This document shows, in pieces, positions 1 to 5,666 of a stretch of DNA of 5,746 nt. Position numbers and translations under genes: made by a program. The DNA lies in contig JAOZKX010000159.1 of NCBI GenBank assembly GCA_029935135.1, forward strand, positions 1 to 5,746. The letters are read 5' to 3'. A model generated the notes under the pieces. That model had not been told where the DNA came from. It made no database searches and saw nothing but the letters and a program-made list of their open reading frames with translations. Origin of the DNA: Desulfocapsa sp. GTDB lineage: Bacteria; Desulfobacterota; Desulfobulbia; Desulfobulbales; Desulfocapsaceae. Position 1 is the first letter of the stretch. Each line of letters begins with the position of its first letter.

Positions 1-568
1 CTTTCGCCATGATATTACCGAAAAGACGAATGGAGAGTGAAAGCAGACGAGCAATATTACTGATAAGCTCGATGGGCAGCATCAATGGAATCAGAACCGG
101 AATCGGTCCAAGAAAATGTTTGATATAACCCATACCATGGGCACGAATACCGATGAGATGATGGGTTACCCAGACAATAATGGTCAGGGCCAGAGTGGTG
201 TTGATCGATGAAGTGGGGGACATGAAACCGGGGATAAGGCCGATCAGGTTAGCCACTGCAATATAGAGTGCAAAGGTAGCAATCATGGGAAAAAGCTTTT
301 CTGTGAGTTCCTCACCCATATTGGTGGTAAAGAAGTCATGCATTCCACCAATGGCCAGTTCCCAGAAGTTCTGTCCCTTACCGGGGATCATCTCGATATT
401 GCTGAGAGTCAGTTTGCCAACCACCGCCAGAAAAATGATAACAAACCAAGTATAGGTCATATACGGTTCACACAGTTTCTCCAGAAACCCATTCCCAATG
501 GGGCCATGTGGAATCGGCAGCCCCAATTTCTCCAAAATAAGTGAAATAAATAGTATCGGATGTTCCAT
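1..568 (-). CDS. atpB: F0F1 ATP synthase subunit a, 3' end cut by window edge
   Basis: Subunit a is the membrane stator that forms the ion half-channels against the c-ring of F0. The visible 189 codons start MEHPILFISL and include the family hallmark PTSSINTTLAL (about residues 118-128). They also include RLLSLSIRLFGNIMAK at 174-189, where R181 corresponds to the essential stator arginine (E. coli aArg210). Several hydrophobic helices are visible, at roughly 40-52, 94-113, 126-137 and 153-172. Typical length is 225-240 residues, so about 40-50 C-terminal residues, covering the last helix, lie beyond base 1. The ATG is preceded by an AGGGAG ribosome site 4 nt upstream. The gene follows atpI by 11 bases and is clearly in the same operon. 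The ion (H+ or Na+) cannot be told, because subunit c is outside the window. Confidence 0.96.
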   Translation of the reverse strand, partial: MEHPILFISLILEKLGLPIPHGPIGNGFLEKLCEPYMTYTWFVIIFLAVVGKLTLSNIEMIPGKGQNFWELAIGGMHDFFTTNMGEELTEKLFPMIATFALYIAVANLIGLIPGFMSPTSSINTTLALTIIVWVTHHLIGIRAHGMGYIKHFLGPIPVLIPLMLPIELISNIARLLSLSIRLFGNIMAK

Positions 569-579
569 AACTCTCCCTC

Positions 580-993
580 TTACCCTTTCCTGCTTAAAAA
601 GTAGCGCCCTGCCACACTGAGTGTTGTCAGAATAATGGCAAAAACTACAGTTGATAGCCCCAGAAGCAGCCCAATCACATTAGCCTTGCCGCTCTTGATA
701 AAGAACAGCAGGATAACTGCAATTAAAGCCAGTCGGAGCCAAAATTTAATAATATAAATGGACTTTCCACTTCCCTTCTTTTCTTTTTCCTTTCCCTCTT
801 CGGGAGGTTCAAAGGTTTCCAGAAAAGAAGCAATGTCTCTATGTCCTGAAAAAAAACTCGCAATGGCAATCACACCACCAACGAGTACTGACTGCGCAAA
901 AGGCCATGACATAATCAGCCACGACCCACCAATCAGCGCCACAAGGAATCCAAAACTCAATGCCTGTATCTGTTTTAAGGAAATATCAAGCAC
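580..993 (-). CDS. atpI: ATP synthase subunit I (AtpI family)
   Basis: A 137-residue hydrophobic protein of the ATP synthase subunit I family, an accessory membrane protein that in other bacteria helps c-ring assembly. Four likely membrane segments are seen at about 10-29, 33-49, 82-99 and 104-128. A strongly charged cytoplasmic loop (about 55-78, Glu/Lys-rich) separates the two pairs. The last helix carries GLLLGLSTVV, typical of the family end. The start is a GTG at 993, 6 bases after the atpZ stop, with AGAAGG about 10 nt upstream. No earlier in-frame ATG is available, and the next internal Met (28) would remove helix 1. Its place between atpZ and atpB is the classical order and supports the call more than the poorly conserved sequence does. 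Confidence 0.88.
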   Translation of the reverse strand: MLDISLKQIQALSFGFLVALIGGSWLIMSWPFAQSVLVGGVIAIASFFSGHRDIASFLETFEPPEEGKEKEKKGSGKSIYIIKFWLRLALIAVILLFFIKSGKANVIGLLLGLSTVVFAIILTTLSVAGRYFLSRKG

Positions 994-999
994 AGCCAG

Positions 1000-1254
1000 T
1001 CAACCTTCTGTATCCTCATCCTCTGATCTGGCCGCTGGTGTCTGTAGGATGTCAAACAAACTCTTAAATCCAGCGCCTATGCCAAAGGCCAGGCCGATAA
1101 AGGTGAACCAGGGTGAAGTACTTCCATCGAAGAAATGCTCATCCAGGTAAATACCACCTCCAAGGCCTATAAAAATAGCAGCTACAAAAGTAAATCCGAT
1201 ATGCCCGTAGTTCCCGAGCAGATCAACCATCTCAGTACTTAGTTTCTTAGCCAT
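1000..1254 (-). CDS. atpZ: AtpZ/AtpI-type F0 accessory membrane protein
   Basis: A small protein of the 'ATPase gene 1' (AtpZ) family, encoded at the head of many F0 operons. In some bacteria it has been implicated, with AtpI, in Mg2+/Ca2+ transport or in rotor assembly. With the ATG at 1254 it has 84 residues. It has two membrane segments (about 17-36 and 48-66), the GGGIYLDEHF motif (32-41) between them, the family pattern SPWFTFIGLAFGIGAGF (47-63), and an acidic tail ending SEDEDTEG. An in-frame GTG at 1266 would add MVTK. The ATG is preferred because AGGTGGT (1262-1268) sits 7 nt upstream of it, and that site would lie inside the longer reading. The gene heads the operon atpZ-atpI-atpB and is 184 bases downstream of hemL. 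Confidence 0.87.
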   Translation of the reverse strand: MAKKLSTEMVDLLGNYGHIGFTFVAAIFIGLGGGIYLDEHFFDGSTSPWFTFIGLAFGIGAGFKSLFDILQTPAARSEDEDTEG

Positions 1255-1261
1255 TTTTGTT

Positions 1262-1268
1262 ACCACCT
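1262..1268 (-). promoter_or_regulatory. ribosome binding site that decides the atpZ start
   Basis: On the minus strand this reads AGGTGGT, 6 of 7 matches to the ideal AGGAGGT, with 7 nt to the ATG at 1254. It overlaps the alternative GTG at 1266, which makes the GTG the less likely start. Confidence 0.6.
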
Positions 1269-1315
1269 CTCAAAACTCCGCCCCGGTAAGTGAGAAGAAG
1301 CCCAGTACAAGTTCC

Positions 1316-1344
1316 CTCATAAATGTATCATCAGATAATAACAA
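1316..1344 (-). promoter_or_regulatory. possible promoter for the atpZ-atpI-atpB operon
   Basis: In the 172-184 base gap between hemL and atpZ, the minus strand offers a -35-like TTGTTA (1339-1344) and a -10-like TATGAG (1316-1321) separated by 17 bases. Each matches consensus in 4 of 6 positions. Transcription would start near 1309 and give a leader of about 55 nt. The surroundings are AT-rich. No factor-independent terminator is visible after hemL, so read-through from hemL is equally possible. Confidence 0.28.
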
Positions 1345-1438
1345 TAAACACAAAATTTCCAGAGCACTCAAAACGCAGTGGCAAACAGATCAAATTTGTT
1401 AGCATGCCCACCCGCCAAAGTCAACGATTTTTTTACTT

Positions 1439-2725
1439 TTAAGCCAATTTTTTGAATGACCATTCAGTCATTTCTATCACCTTTTTCAGCTCATCCATAC
1501 TATGAGCAGCGGAGACAAAAGCAACCTCAAACTGTGACGGAGCAAGGTTTATCCCCTTACTGAGCATCTGACGATAATGGACAGCATAGCGATCTGTATC
1601 AGCACCCATGGCCGAATCAAAATCCGTCACGCTCTCGCTTGTAAAAAATCCGGTCATAAGTGAGCCAACCCGATTGAGCGTTACCGGAATACCTGCCGAT
1701 TTAGCTGCCTGTGTCAGACCGTCAGCCAAAAATTCTGCCTTTTCATTTAACTCTTTATAAAAGTTTGGTTCCTGCAGCAATTTCAGATTGGCAATACCTG
1801 CAGCCATGGCCAGAGGGTTGCCGGAGAGAGTGCCCGCCTGATAAACCGGACCGTCAGGAGCAATCTGATCCATAATCTCTGCCTTGCCGCCATAAGCTCC
1901 AACAGGCAAGCCACCGCCAATTATTTTGCCAAGACAGGTCAAGTCCGGCATAATCCCGAAATGTTCCTGTGCACCGCCATAGGAAAGACGAAAGCCGGTG
2001 ATCACCTCATCAAAAATCAATACAATTCCCAGCTCCTCTGTCAATTCACGAAGCTTTTGCAAAAATGTCTCTGAGGGAGGTACACACCCCATATTGCCGG
2101 CAACCGGCTCCACGATAACACAGGCAATCTGGTCCCCTTTTGTACGCAGCGTCTCCTCCAGCACGACCTCATTATTATAAGGAATGGAGATGGTATTTTT
2201 AACGACATCTTCTGGAACTCCTGGACTGCCAGGAATGCCGAGAGTAATTACTCCAGAACCCGCTTTAATCAAAAAAGAATCTGCATGACCATGATAGCAA
2301 CCGTCAAATTTAACAATAACATCCTTGCCGGTAAATCCGCGGGCCAGACGCACAGCACTCATGGTCGCCTCGGTACCGGAATTCACAAAGCGTACCTTTT
2401 CCAGCGATGGCACAGCCTCCACAACCATTGAAGCGAGGGCCATCTCTTTTGTGGTCGGTGCTCCAAAGGATGTGCCATCTTTGACGGCTTCCGTGACAGC
2501 ATCCATAATTTCAGCTTTTGCATGTCCATGGATCATAGGGCCCCATGAACAGACAAAATCAAGATACTCATTGCCATCCACATCATATATTTTAGCCCCC
2601 TTTGCCTTCTGGATAAAAACAGGGTCACATCCCACTGAGTTGCAGGCCCTGACGGGACTGTTCACTCCACCTGGAATTACTTTTTTTGCCATTTCAAACA
2701 TCTTCGAAGATATCGTTGTTTCCAT
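1439..2725 (-). CDS. hemL: glutamate-1-semialdehyde 2,1-aminomutase
   Basis: This PLP enzyme converts glutamate-1-semialdehyde to 5-aminolevulinate, the last step of the C5 route to tetrapyrroles, in the cytoplasm. Numbering from the ATG at 2725 (428 residues; E. coli enzyme 426), the IPGGVNSPVRA signature is at 17-27 and NSGTEA, which contacts the cofactor phosphate, is at 115-120. The CYHGH motif is at 143-147, the PLP-nitrogen aspartate lies in IFDEVITGFR (D239), and the Schiff-base lysine is K267 in LGKIIGGGLPVGAYGG. The Gly-Thr-Leu-Ser-Gly-Asn-Pro loop follows at about 298-304. All catalytic positions are intact and the length is normal. An ATG four codons upstream (2737) is possible, but GGGAG lies 5 nt before the 2725 ATG and the 2737 ATG has only a poor TGGA. 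The neighbours are atpZ downstream (same strand) and trxA divergent upstream. No hemA, hemB or hemC is in the window. Confidence 0.97.
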   Translation of the reverse strand: METTISSKMFEMAKKVIPGGVNSPVRACNSVGCDPVFIQKAKGAKIYDVDGNEYLDFVCSWGPMIHGHAKAEIMDAVTEAVKDGTSFGAPTTKEMALASMVVEAVPSLEKVRFVNSGTEATMSAVRLARGFTGKDVIVKFDGCYHGHADSFLIKAGSGVITLGIPGSPGVPEDVVKNTISIPYNNEVVLEETLRTKGDQIACVIVEPVAGNMGCVPPSETFLQKLRELTEELGIVLIFDEVITGFRLSYGGAQEHFGIMPDLTCLGKIIGGGLPVGAYGGKAEIMDQIAPDGPVYQAGTLSGNPLAMAAGIANLKLLQEPNFYKELNEKAEFLADGLTQAAKSAGIPVTLNRVGSLMTGFFTSESVTDFDSAMGADTDRYAVHYRQMLSKGINLAPSQFEVAFVSAAHSMDELKKVIEMTEWSFKKLA

Positions 2726-2730
2726 TTTGA

Positions 2731-2735
2731 CTCCC
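2731..2735 (-). promoter_or_regulatory. ribosome binding site that decides the hemL start
   Basis: GGGAG on the minus strand, 5 nt from the ATG at 2725. It lies inside the codons of the alternative upstream start at 2737, so the shorter protein is preferred. Confidence 0.55.
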
Positions 2736-2772
2736 ATTACATTCCATTTGAATATGATCCAACACGCTTTCT

Positions 2773-2800
2773 ATTATGCTTTAAAACATAAAGCAGTAAA
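2773..2800 (-). promoter_or_regulatory. candidate hemL promoter with palindrome in its spacer
   Basis: On the minus strand, TTTACT (2795-2800, 4/6 to the -35 consensus) and CATAAT (2773-2778, 5/6 to the -10 consensus) are 16 bases apart. A second option slightly upstream is TGCTATATT, an extended -10, with TATATT at 2799-2804 but no good -35. The first option places the inverted repeat at 2777-2795 across the spacer, as expected for a repressor or activator site. Confidence 0.4.
2777..2795. repeat. perfect 7-bp inverted repeat, possible operator
   Basis: TGCTTTA (2777-2783), 5 bases AAACA, then TAAAGCA (2789-2795). The arms are perfectly complementary with a 12-bp centre-to-centre distance, close to one helical turn, so a dimeric regulator could bind it. 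There is no T-run after it in either direction, so it is not a terminator. It lies about 50-70 bases upstream of hemL and 215 bases upstream of trxA. The regulator is unknown. Confidence 0.45.
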
Positions 2801-2895
2801 TATAGCATGAGTTTGTTACAAAAAACGACCTAACAGCATTCATTCCTTGACCTTTTCTCCAGCCATACACGCCGTTAGCGGACAGGGTGTTTTTT

Positions 2896-2937
2896 TGTAC
2901 CCGATTTTTCTTGTCATGAAAACTGTCAAAGGGTACA
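2896..2937. repeat. inverted repeat around the trxA -35 region
   Basis: TGTACCC (2896-2902) and GGGTACA (2931-2937) are perfect 7-bp complements 28 bases apart. Nested inside is a 5-bp pair, TTTTC (2906-2910) and GAAAA (2918-2922). The outer pair brackets the candidate -35 TTGTCA (2911-2916) and touches the -10 TACATT. A regulatory role is inferred from position only. Confidence 0.35.
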
Positions 2938-2939
2938 TT
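2911..2939 (+). promoter_or_regulatory. candidate trxA-trxB-bamD promoter
   Basis: TTGTCA (2911-2916, 5/6 to the -35 consensus) and TACATT (2934-2939, 4/6 to the -10 consensus) have an ideal 17-base spacer. A start near 2946 would leave a leader of about 65 nt before trxA. A competing -10, TATAAA (2969-2974, 5/6), lies closer to the gene, but its best upstream hexamer TTGTTA (2943-2948) is 20 bases away. Either could be used. Confidence 0.42.
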
Positions 2940-2996
2940 GTCTTGTTAAGTGTTTTTTCTCAAACATCTATAAATATGAACAGGATCCATTTCAGA

Positions 2997-3003
2997 TAGG
3001 AGA
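2997..3003 (+). promoter_or_regulatory. trxA ribosome binding site
   Basis: TAGGAGA with 7 nt to the ATG at 3011. It is the strongest translation signal of the three-gene run. Neither trxB nor bamD has a comparable one. Confidence 0.75.
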
Positions 3004-3010
3004 ACAAATA

Positions 3011-3337
3011 ATGGCCAGTGACAAAGTACAATCAGTAAGTGATGCCGATTTTGAATCATTAATTTCCTCAGACATCCCCTGCCTTGTTGATTTCTGGGCC
3101 CCATGGTGCGGCCCTTGTAAGGCAATCGGCCCTGTAGTCGAAGCTCTGGCCGAGGAATATGATGGGAAACTCACCATCGTCAAGATGAATGTCGACGACA
3201 ACCCAGCCACACCCGGGAAATTCAGCATTCGGGCGATCCCCACATTAATTCTTTTCAAAAGTGGTGAAAAAATAGACCAGATCACCGGAGCTGTAGGTAA
3301 ACCACAGCTGATCGAACTCATTGAAAAAGGTCTCTAG
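3011..3337 (+). CDS. trxA: thioredoxin
   Basis: A classical 108-residue cytoplasmic thioredoxin (E. coli TrxA has 109 including Met). It reduces disulfides in ribonucleotide reductase, peroxiredoxins and other partners. The active site WCGPCK is at 32-37 with redox cysteines C33 and C36. The buried aspartate is D27 in VDFWA, the conserved lysine K58 is in VKMNVDDNP, and the cis-proline loop RAIPTLILF places P77 next to the active site. One further cysteine, C24, sits before the active site. The whole protein is a single thioredoxin fold with no signal peptide. It is followed after 9 bases by its reductase, so the pair is almost certainly co-transcribed and functionally matched. Confidence 0.97.
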   Translation: MASDKVQSVSDADFESLISSDIPCLVDFWAPWCGPCKAIGPVVEALAEEYDGKLTIVKMNVDDNPATPGKFSIRAIPTLILFKSGEKIDQITGAVGKPQLIELIEKGL

Positions 3338-3346
3338 AAAACCATT

Positions 3347-4276
3347 ATGGCAGCAACACACCATTCTCTCATTATTCTAGGCGGTGGTCCTGCGGGCCTG
3401 ACAGCTGGGCTTTATGCAGCCCGTGCCCGCATGGATCACCTGTTGATAGAAAAAGGTGCCGAAGGTGGCCAGGTGCTGCTCACCGACTGGATAGACAATT
3501 ACCCCGGTTTCCCGGATGGGCTTTCCGGGTTTGACCTGGCCGAAAAAATGGCCGCCCAGGCAAAGCGTTTTGATCTGCACTCCATGTTTGGAAATGTAAT
3601 CTCCATGGACCTGTCGGCCCCGATTAAACAGCTGGAACTTGACAATGGTGATCAGCTCAGCTGCGATACCCTGATTATCTGTACGGGAGCCAGCCCACGC
3701 ATGCTTGGAGTCCCCGGTGAAAAAGAGCTTACCGGCAAAGGGGTCTCCTACTGTGCCACCTGCGATGCACCATTTTACCGCAACATGCATGTTGCAGTAG
3801 TTGGGGGTGGCAACACGGCCGTCCAGGAAGCAGCACACCTCACCAAATTTGCCAGCAAAGTGACTCTTATTCATCGTCGTGATGAACTGCGGGCAACAAA
3901 GGTTGTGCAGGAAAAAGCCTTTGCCAATGAGAAGATAGATTATCTCTGGGATACCACAGTCACAGGCATTGAAGGAAATGAAGGGGTAGAATCATTACGC
4001 CTTCTCAACAGAGATGGCACGAAATCCAGCCTCGCTGTTGAGGGAATTTTTGTCCTTATCGGGGTTATTCCCAATAATGACATGCTGCCACTGGATATGC
4101 TGAATGCTGACCAGGGTGGCTTTATCCCCACAAACTGTGAGACAAATACCGTTATTGAGGGCGTTTTTGCTGCAGGCGACATTCGCAGCAAAAAGGTTCG
4201 CCAGGTCATCAATGCTGCCGGCGAGGGAGCTACAGCCGTCCTTGCTGCTGAAGAGTATCTTACCAACCTTAACTAG
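3347..4276 (+). CDS. trxB: thioredoxin reductase (NADPH), FAD flavoprotein
   Basis: Low-molecular-weight thioredoxin reductase of 309 residues (family usually 305-320), which moves electrons from NADPH through FAD and a Cys pair to thioredoxin. The FAD-binding GGGPAG is at 12-17 and the redox centre is CATC (C136, C139) within VSYCATCDAPFYR. The second nucleotide fold has GGGNTAVQEA (153-162). HRRDELRA (176-183) carries the arginines that contact the 2'-phosphate of NADP, which favours NADPH over NADH or F420H2. The C-terminal FAD motif is GVFAAGDIR (272-280). All key residues are present. It starts 9 bases after trxA. The only purine-rich element near the ATG is an AAGG at the end of trxA, about 17 nt away, so translation is probably coupled to trxA. 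Confidence 0.97.
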   Translation: MAATHHSLIILGGGPAGLTAGLYAARARMDHLLIEKGAEGGQVLLTDWIDNYPGFPDGLSGFDLAEKMAAQAKRFDLHSMFGNVISMDLSAPIKQLELDNGDQLSCDTLIICTGASPRMLGVPGEKELTGKGVSYCATCDAPFYRNMHVAVVGGGNTAVQEAAHLTKFASKVTLIHRRDELRATKVVQEKAFANEKIDYLWDTTVTGIEGNEGVESLRLLNRDGTKSSLAVEGIFVLIGVIPNNDMLPLDMLNADQGGFIPTNCETNTVIEGVFAAGDIRSKKVRQVINAAGEGATAVLAAEEYLTNLN

Positions 4277-4280
4277 ATCA

Positions 4281-4295
4281 GTAATAACCTATTAC
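4281..4295. repeat. short perfect inverted repeat abutting the bamD start codon
   Basis: GTAATA (4281-4286), ACC, TATTAC (4290-4295), ending one base before the bamD ATG at 4297. It fills the place where a ribosome site would be, and no Shine-Dalgarno sequence is seen there. As RNA it is a weak AU-rich 6-bp stem with a 3-nt loop. It may be chance or a site affecting bamD translation. Confidence 0.35.
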
Positions 4296-4296
4296 C

Positions 4297-5115
4297 ATGG
4301 CATCTTTTTTAACTCCCCAAATACACCATTCTCCAGCACTACATCTTCTCCTCACACCTGTACTTGTCCTGCTCATGCTTTTTAGCTTGAGTGGATGCGC
4401 AACAATGGAAGCCTGGTTTGGCAGTGGCGACAAGGTACGCATGGCCGCCTCAACACTTGTCAGCAAAGGTATGGAGGAGTTCTCCCAGGGAGATTACTAC
4501 AACGCTCTAAAATATTTTGATGAAATCCTGGACTACTATCCATTCAGCCCTGAAGCCATGCTGGCTGAACTAAAAGGTGCGGACAGCAACTATTTTATGG
4601 AGAACTACCAGGAGGCCCTGCTGCTCTATCAGGAATTTGAAGAACGCCATCCCACCAACGAGGCAATCCCCTACATCATGTATCAGTCTGCCATGTGTAA
4701 TTATCAGCAAATTGACCGAATTGACCGTGATACCACTGGTGCAGAACAGGCCATCATCGAATTTGAAAAGCTCAAACGAGCATTTCCAAGCTCACCATAT
4801 ATCACCGAGGCCAGAGCACGCATTCGTGCAGCTGAAGAGTTCCTGGTAAACCATGAATATTTTGTCGTGGAATTTTACCTGCGCACAGAAAAATACAGCG
4901 AGGCACAGACCCGCCTGCAATATCTGGTAAACACATACCCTGATGCCACCATTACCCCAAAGGCAACGGAACTACTGGCACAGATCGAGGCAGGAGAACC
5001 ACCGGGATTTAACCTCGGCTCCTGGTTCAGCGACACACTCCTGCCGGACTGGACTTTATTTTCCGAAGATGACGAAGAGGTAGTTCCTGCCCCAGAACCG
5101 GAAACGACGGAGTAA
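4297..5115 (+). CDS. bamD: outer membrane assembly lipoprotein BamD
   Basis: BamD is the essential TPR lipoprotein of the BAM complex, anchored on the periplasmic face of the outer membrane, which helps BamA fold beta-barrel proteins. The 272-residue product has a hydrophobic signal segment (about 15-33) and lipobox LSGC, with lipidated C34. Helical TPR repeats follow: about 53-85 (GDYYNALKYFDEILDYYPFSP), 90-119, 126-165, and 183-216 (EYFVVEFYLRTEKYSEAQTRLQYLVNTYP). Family signatures resembling E. coli BamD are YPFSP, PYIMY, DRIDRD (140-145) and FPSSPY. The C-terminus (253-272) is acidic and Pro/Glu-rich. The signal n-region has His but no Lys or Arg, which is unusual. An in-frame stop at 4285 excludes an upstream ATG. 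It lies 20 bases after trxB and is probably co-transcribed. Confidence 0.93.
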   Translation: MASFLTPQIHHSPALHLLLTPVLVLLMLFSLSGCATMEAWFGSGDKVRMAASTLVSKGMEEFSQGDYYNALKYFDEILDYYPFSPEAMLAELKGADSNYFMENYQEALLLYQEFEERHPTNEAIPYIMYQSAMCNYQQIDRIDRDTTGAEQAIIEFEKLKRAFPSSPYITEARARIRAAEEFLVNHEYFVVEFYLRTEKYSEAQTRLQYLVNTYPDATITPKATELLAQIEAGEPPGFNLGSWFSDTLLPDWTLFSEDDEEVVPAPEPETTE

Positions 5116-5132
5116 ACCCTCAGCGCAGCCCG

Positions 5133-5582
5133 CTAAACAACAATTTTCTCAGCAGCTTCTGTTAATATGCTGCTGATGGGTGAAACCTCCATGGCCCGTA
5201 CTGGACAAATTGGTACACAGAGTGAACAGCCCGTACATTTTTCAGGATCAAAAATAACCTCCATGGACGGCCGCTTGATAAAGAGTGCCCCCACAGGGCA
5301 AATTCCAGTACATGCTCCGCACTGAAAACATTTCTCCTCATCTCTGTTAATAGCAGCAGCCAGTCGTTCGGCCCCTACCCCGAAAGACTTCAGATATTCC
5401 AGCCCTTCATTTACTTTTTCTTTCACCCCTTTCAATTCCAGAATCATAACTCCCTCGCGATGGGGAAGAATATCAGCTTTTAAAATATTAAACTCAACAT
5501 CATACTGCTTCACCAGTTGATAGATAATGGGTTCATTACTGGTCTCTTTGGGGAAATGTAATATATAGATTCGTGTTGCCAT
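5133..5582 (-). CDS. NIL-domain 2x[4Fe-4S] ferredoxin
   Basis: A 149-residue protein with two parts. Residues 4-76 form an ACT-like NIL domain, so called because such domains also end methionine transporters (MetN). Residues 80-135 form a bacterial dicluster ferredoxin with C85-x2-C88-x2-C91-x3-C95-P and C116-x2-C119-x2-C122-x3-C126-P, all eight ligands intact. It should be a soluble electron carrier whose NIL domain may sense or bind a sulfur amino acid or a partner. In methanogens and sulfate reducers, proteins of this build act with a DUF39 protein in making homocysteine from aspartate semialdehyde. That role is inferred here, since no DUF39 gene is in the window. The ATG at 5582 has a GAGAAGAG-like site about 5 nt upstream. 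The gene converges on bamD with a 17-base gap, and its upstream side carries the repeat cluster. Confidence 0.93.
   Translation of the reverse strand: MATRIYILHFPKETSNEPIIYQLVKQYDVEFNILKADILPHREGVMILELKGVKEKVNEGLEYLKSFGVGAERLAAAINRDEEKCFQCGACTGICPVGALFIKRPSMEVIFDPEKCTGCSLCVPICPVRAMEVSPISSILTEAAEKIVV
5149..5176. terminator. hairpin at the bamD/ferredoxin convergence, weak terminator candidate
   Basis: TCAGCAGC (5149-5156) and GCTGCTGA (5169-5176) form a perfect 8-bp stem with a 12-nt loop, 33 bases past the bamD stop and inside the last codons of the ferredoxin gene. Neither strand has a proper U-run after it. On the minus strand it is followed by a GAAAATTGTTG stretch. It could slow or end bamD transcription, but it also simply encodes the C-terminal LTEAAE region and the ISSI segment of the ferredoxin. 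Confidence 0.25.
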
Positions 5583-5603
5583 GGACTCTTCTCTCGCCTT
5601 GTA

Positions 5604-5666
5604 GGTATTGGGTATTGGGTATTGGGTATTGGGTATTGGGTATTGGGTTTTAGGTTTTGGGTTTTA
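5604..5666 (+). repeat. tandem heptanucleotide array, 6 exact plus 3 variant units
   Basis: Six exact copies of GGTATTG run from 5604 to 5645, followed in register by GGTTTTA, GGTTTTG and GGTTTTA (5646-5666). This gives nine 7-bp units and 63 bases, beginning 22 bases upstream of the ferredoxin ATG. Read as GGGTATT, the plus strand has regularly spaced GGG runs with 4-base loops, which fits the G-quadruplex pattern. There are no spacers, so it is not a CRISPR array. Its length not being tied to a gene suggests replication slippage, and copy number may vary between strains. Confidence 0.9.

Noticed and set aside
758..1150. 130-codon plus-strand open frame opposite atpI and atpZ
   Set aside because: It spans two oppositely oriented genes with clear operon spacing and its translation resembles nothing.
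1255..1266. GTG at 1266 as the atpZ start
   Set aside because: The AGGTGGT ribosome site overlaps that codon and is correctly spaced for the ATG at 1254; the extra MVTK has no family support.
1385..1438. Terminator for hemL
   Set aside because: Downstream of the hemL stop on the minus strand there is only an imperfect CAAATTTG-type dyad and no GC-rich stem with a T-run.
2325..2810. 161-codon plus-strand open frame opposite the start of hemL
   Set aside because: It lies almost wholly antisense to the intact, motif-rich hemL gene, has no ribosome site, and its product has no recognisable domain.
2861..2886. CCG-TTAG-CGG dyad in the divergent region
   Set aside because: The stem is only 3 bp with no further symmetry, within chance expectation.
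3377..3874. 165-codon minus-strand open frame opposite trxB
   Set aside because: It is antisense to trxB across the FAD and CATC regions and its product is low-complexity with respect to any family. It is a shadow of the coding strand.
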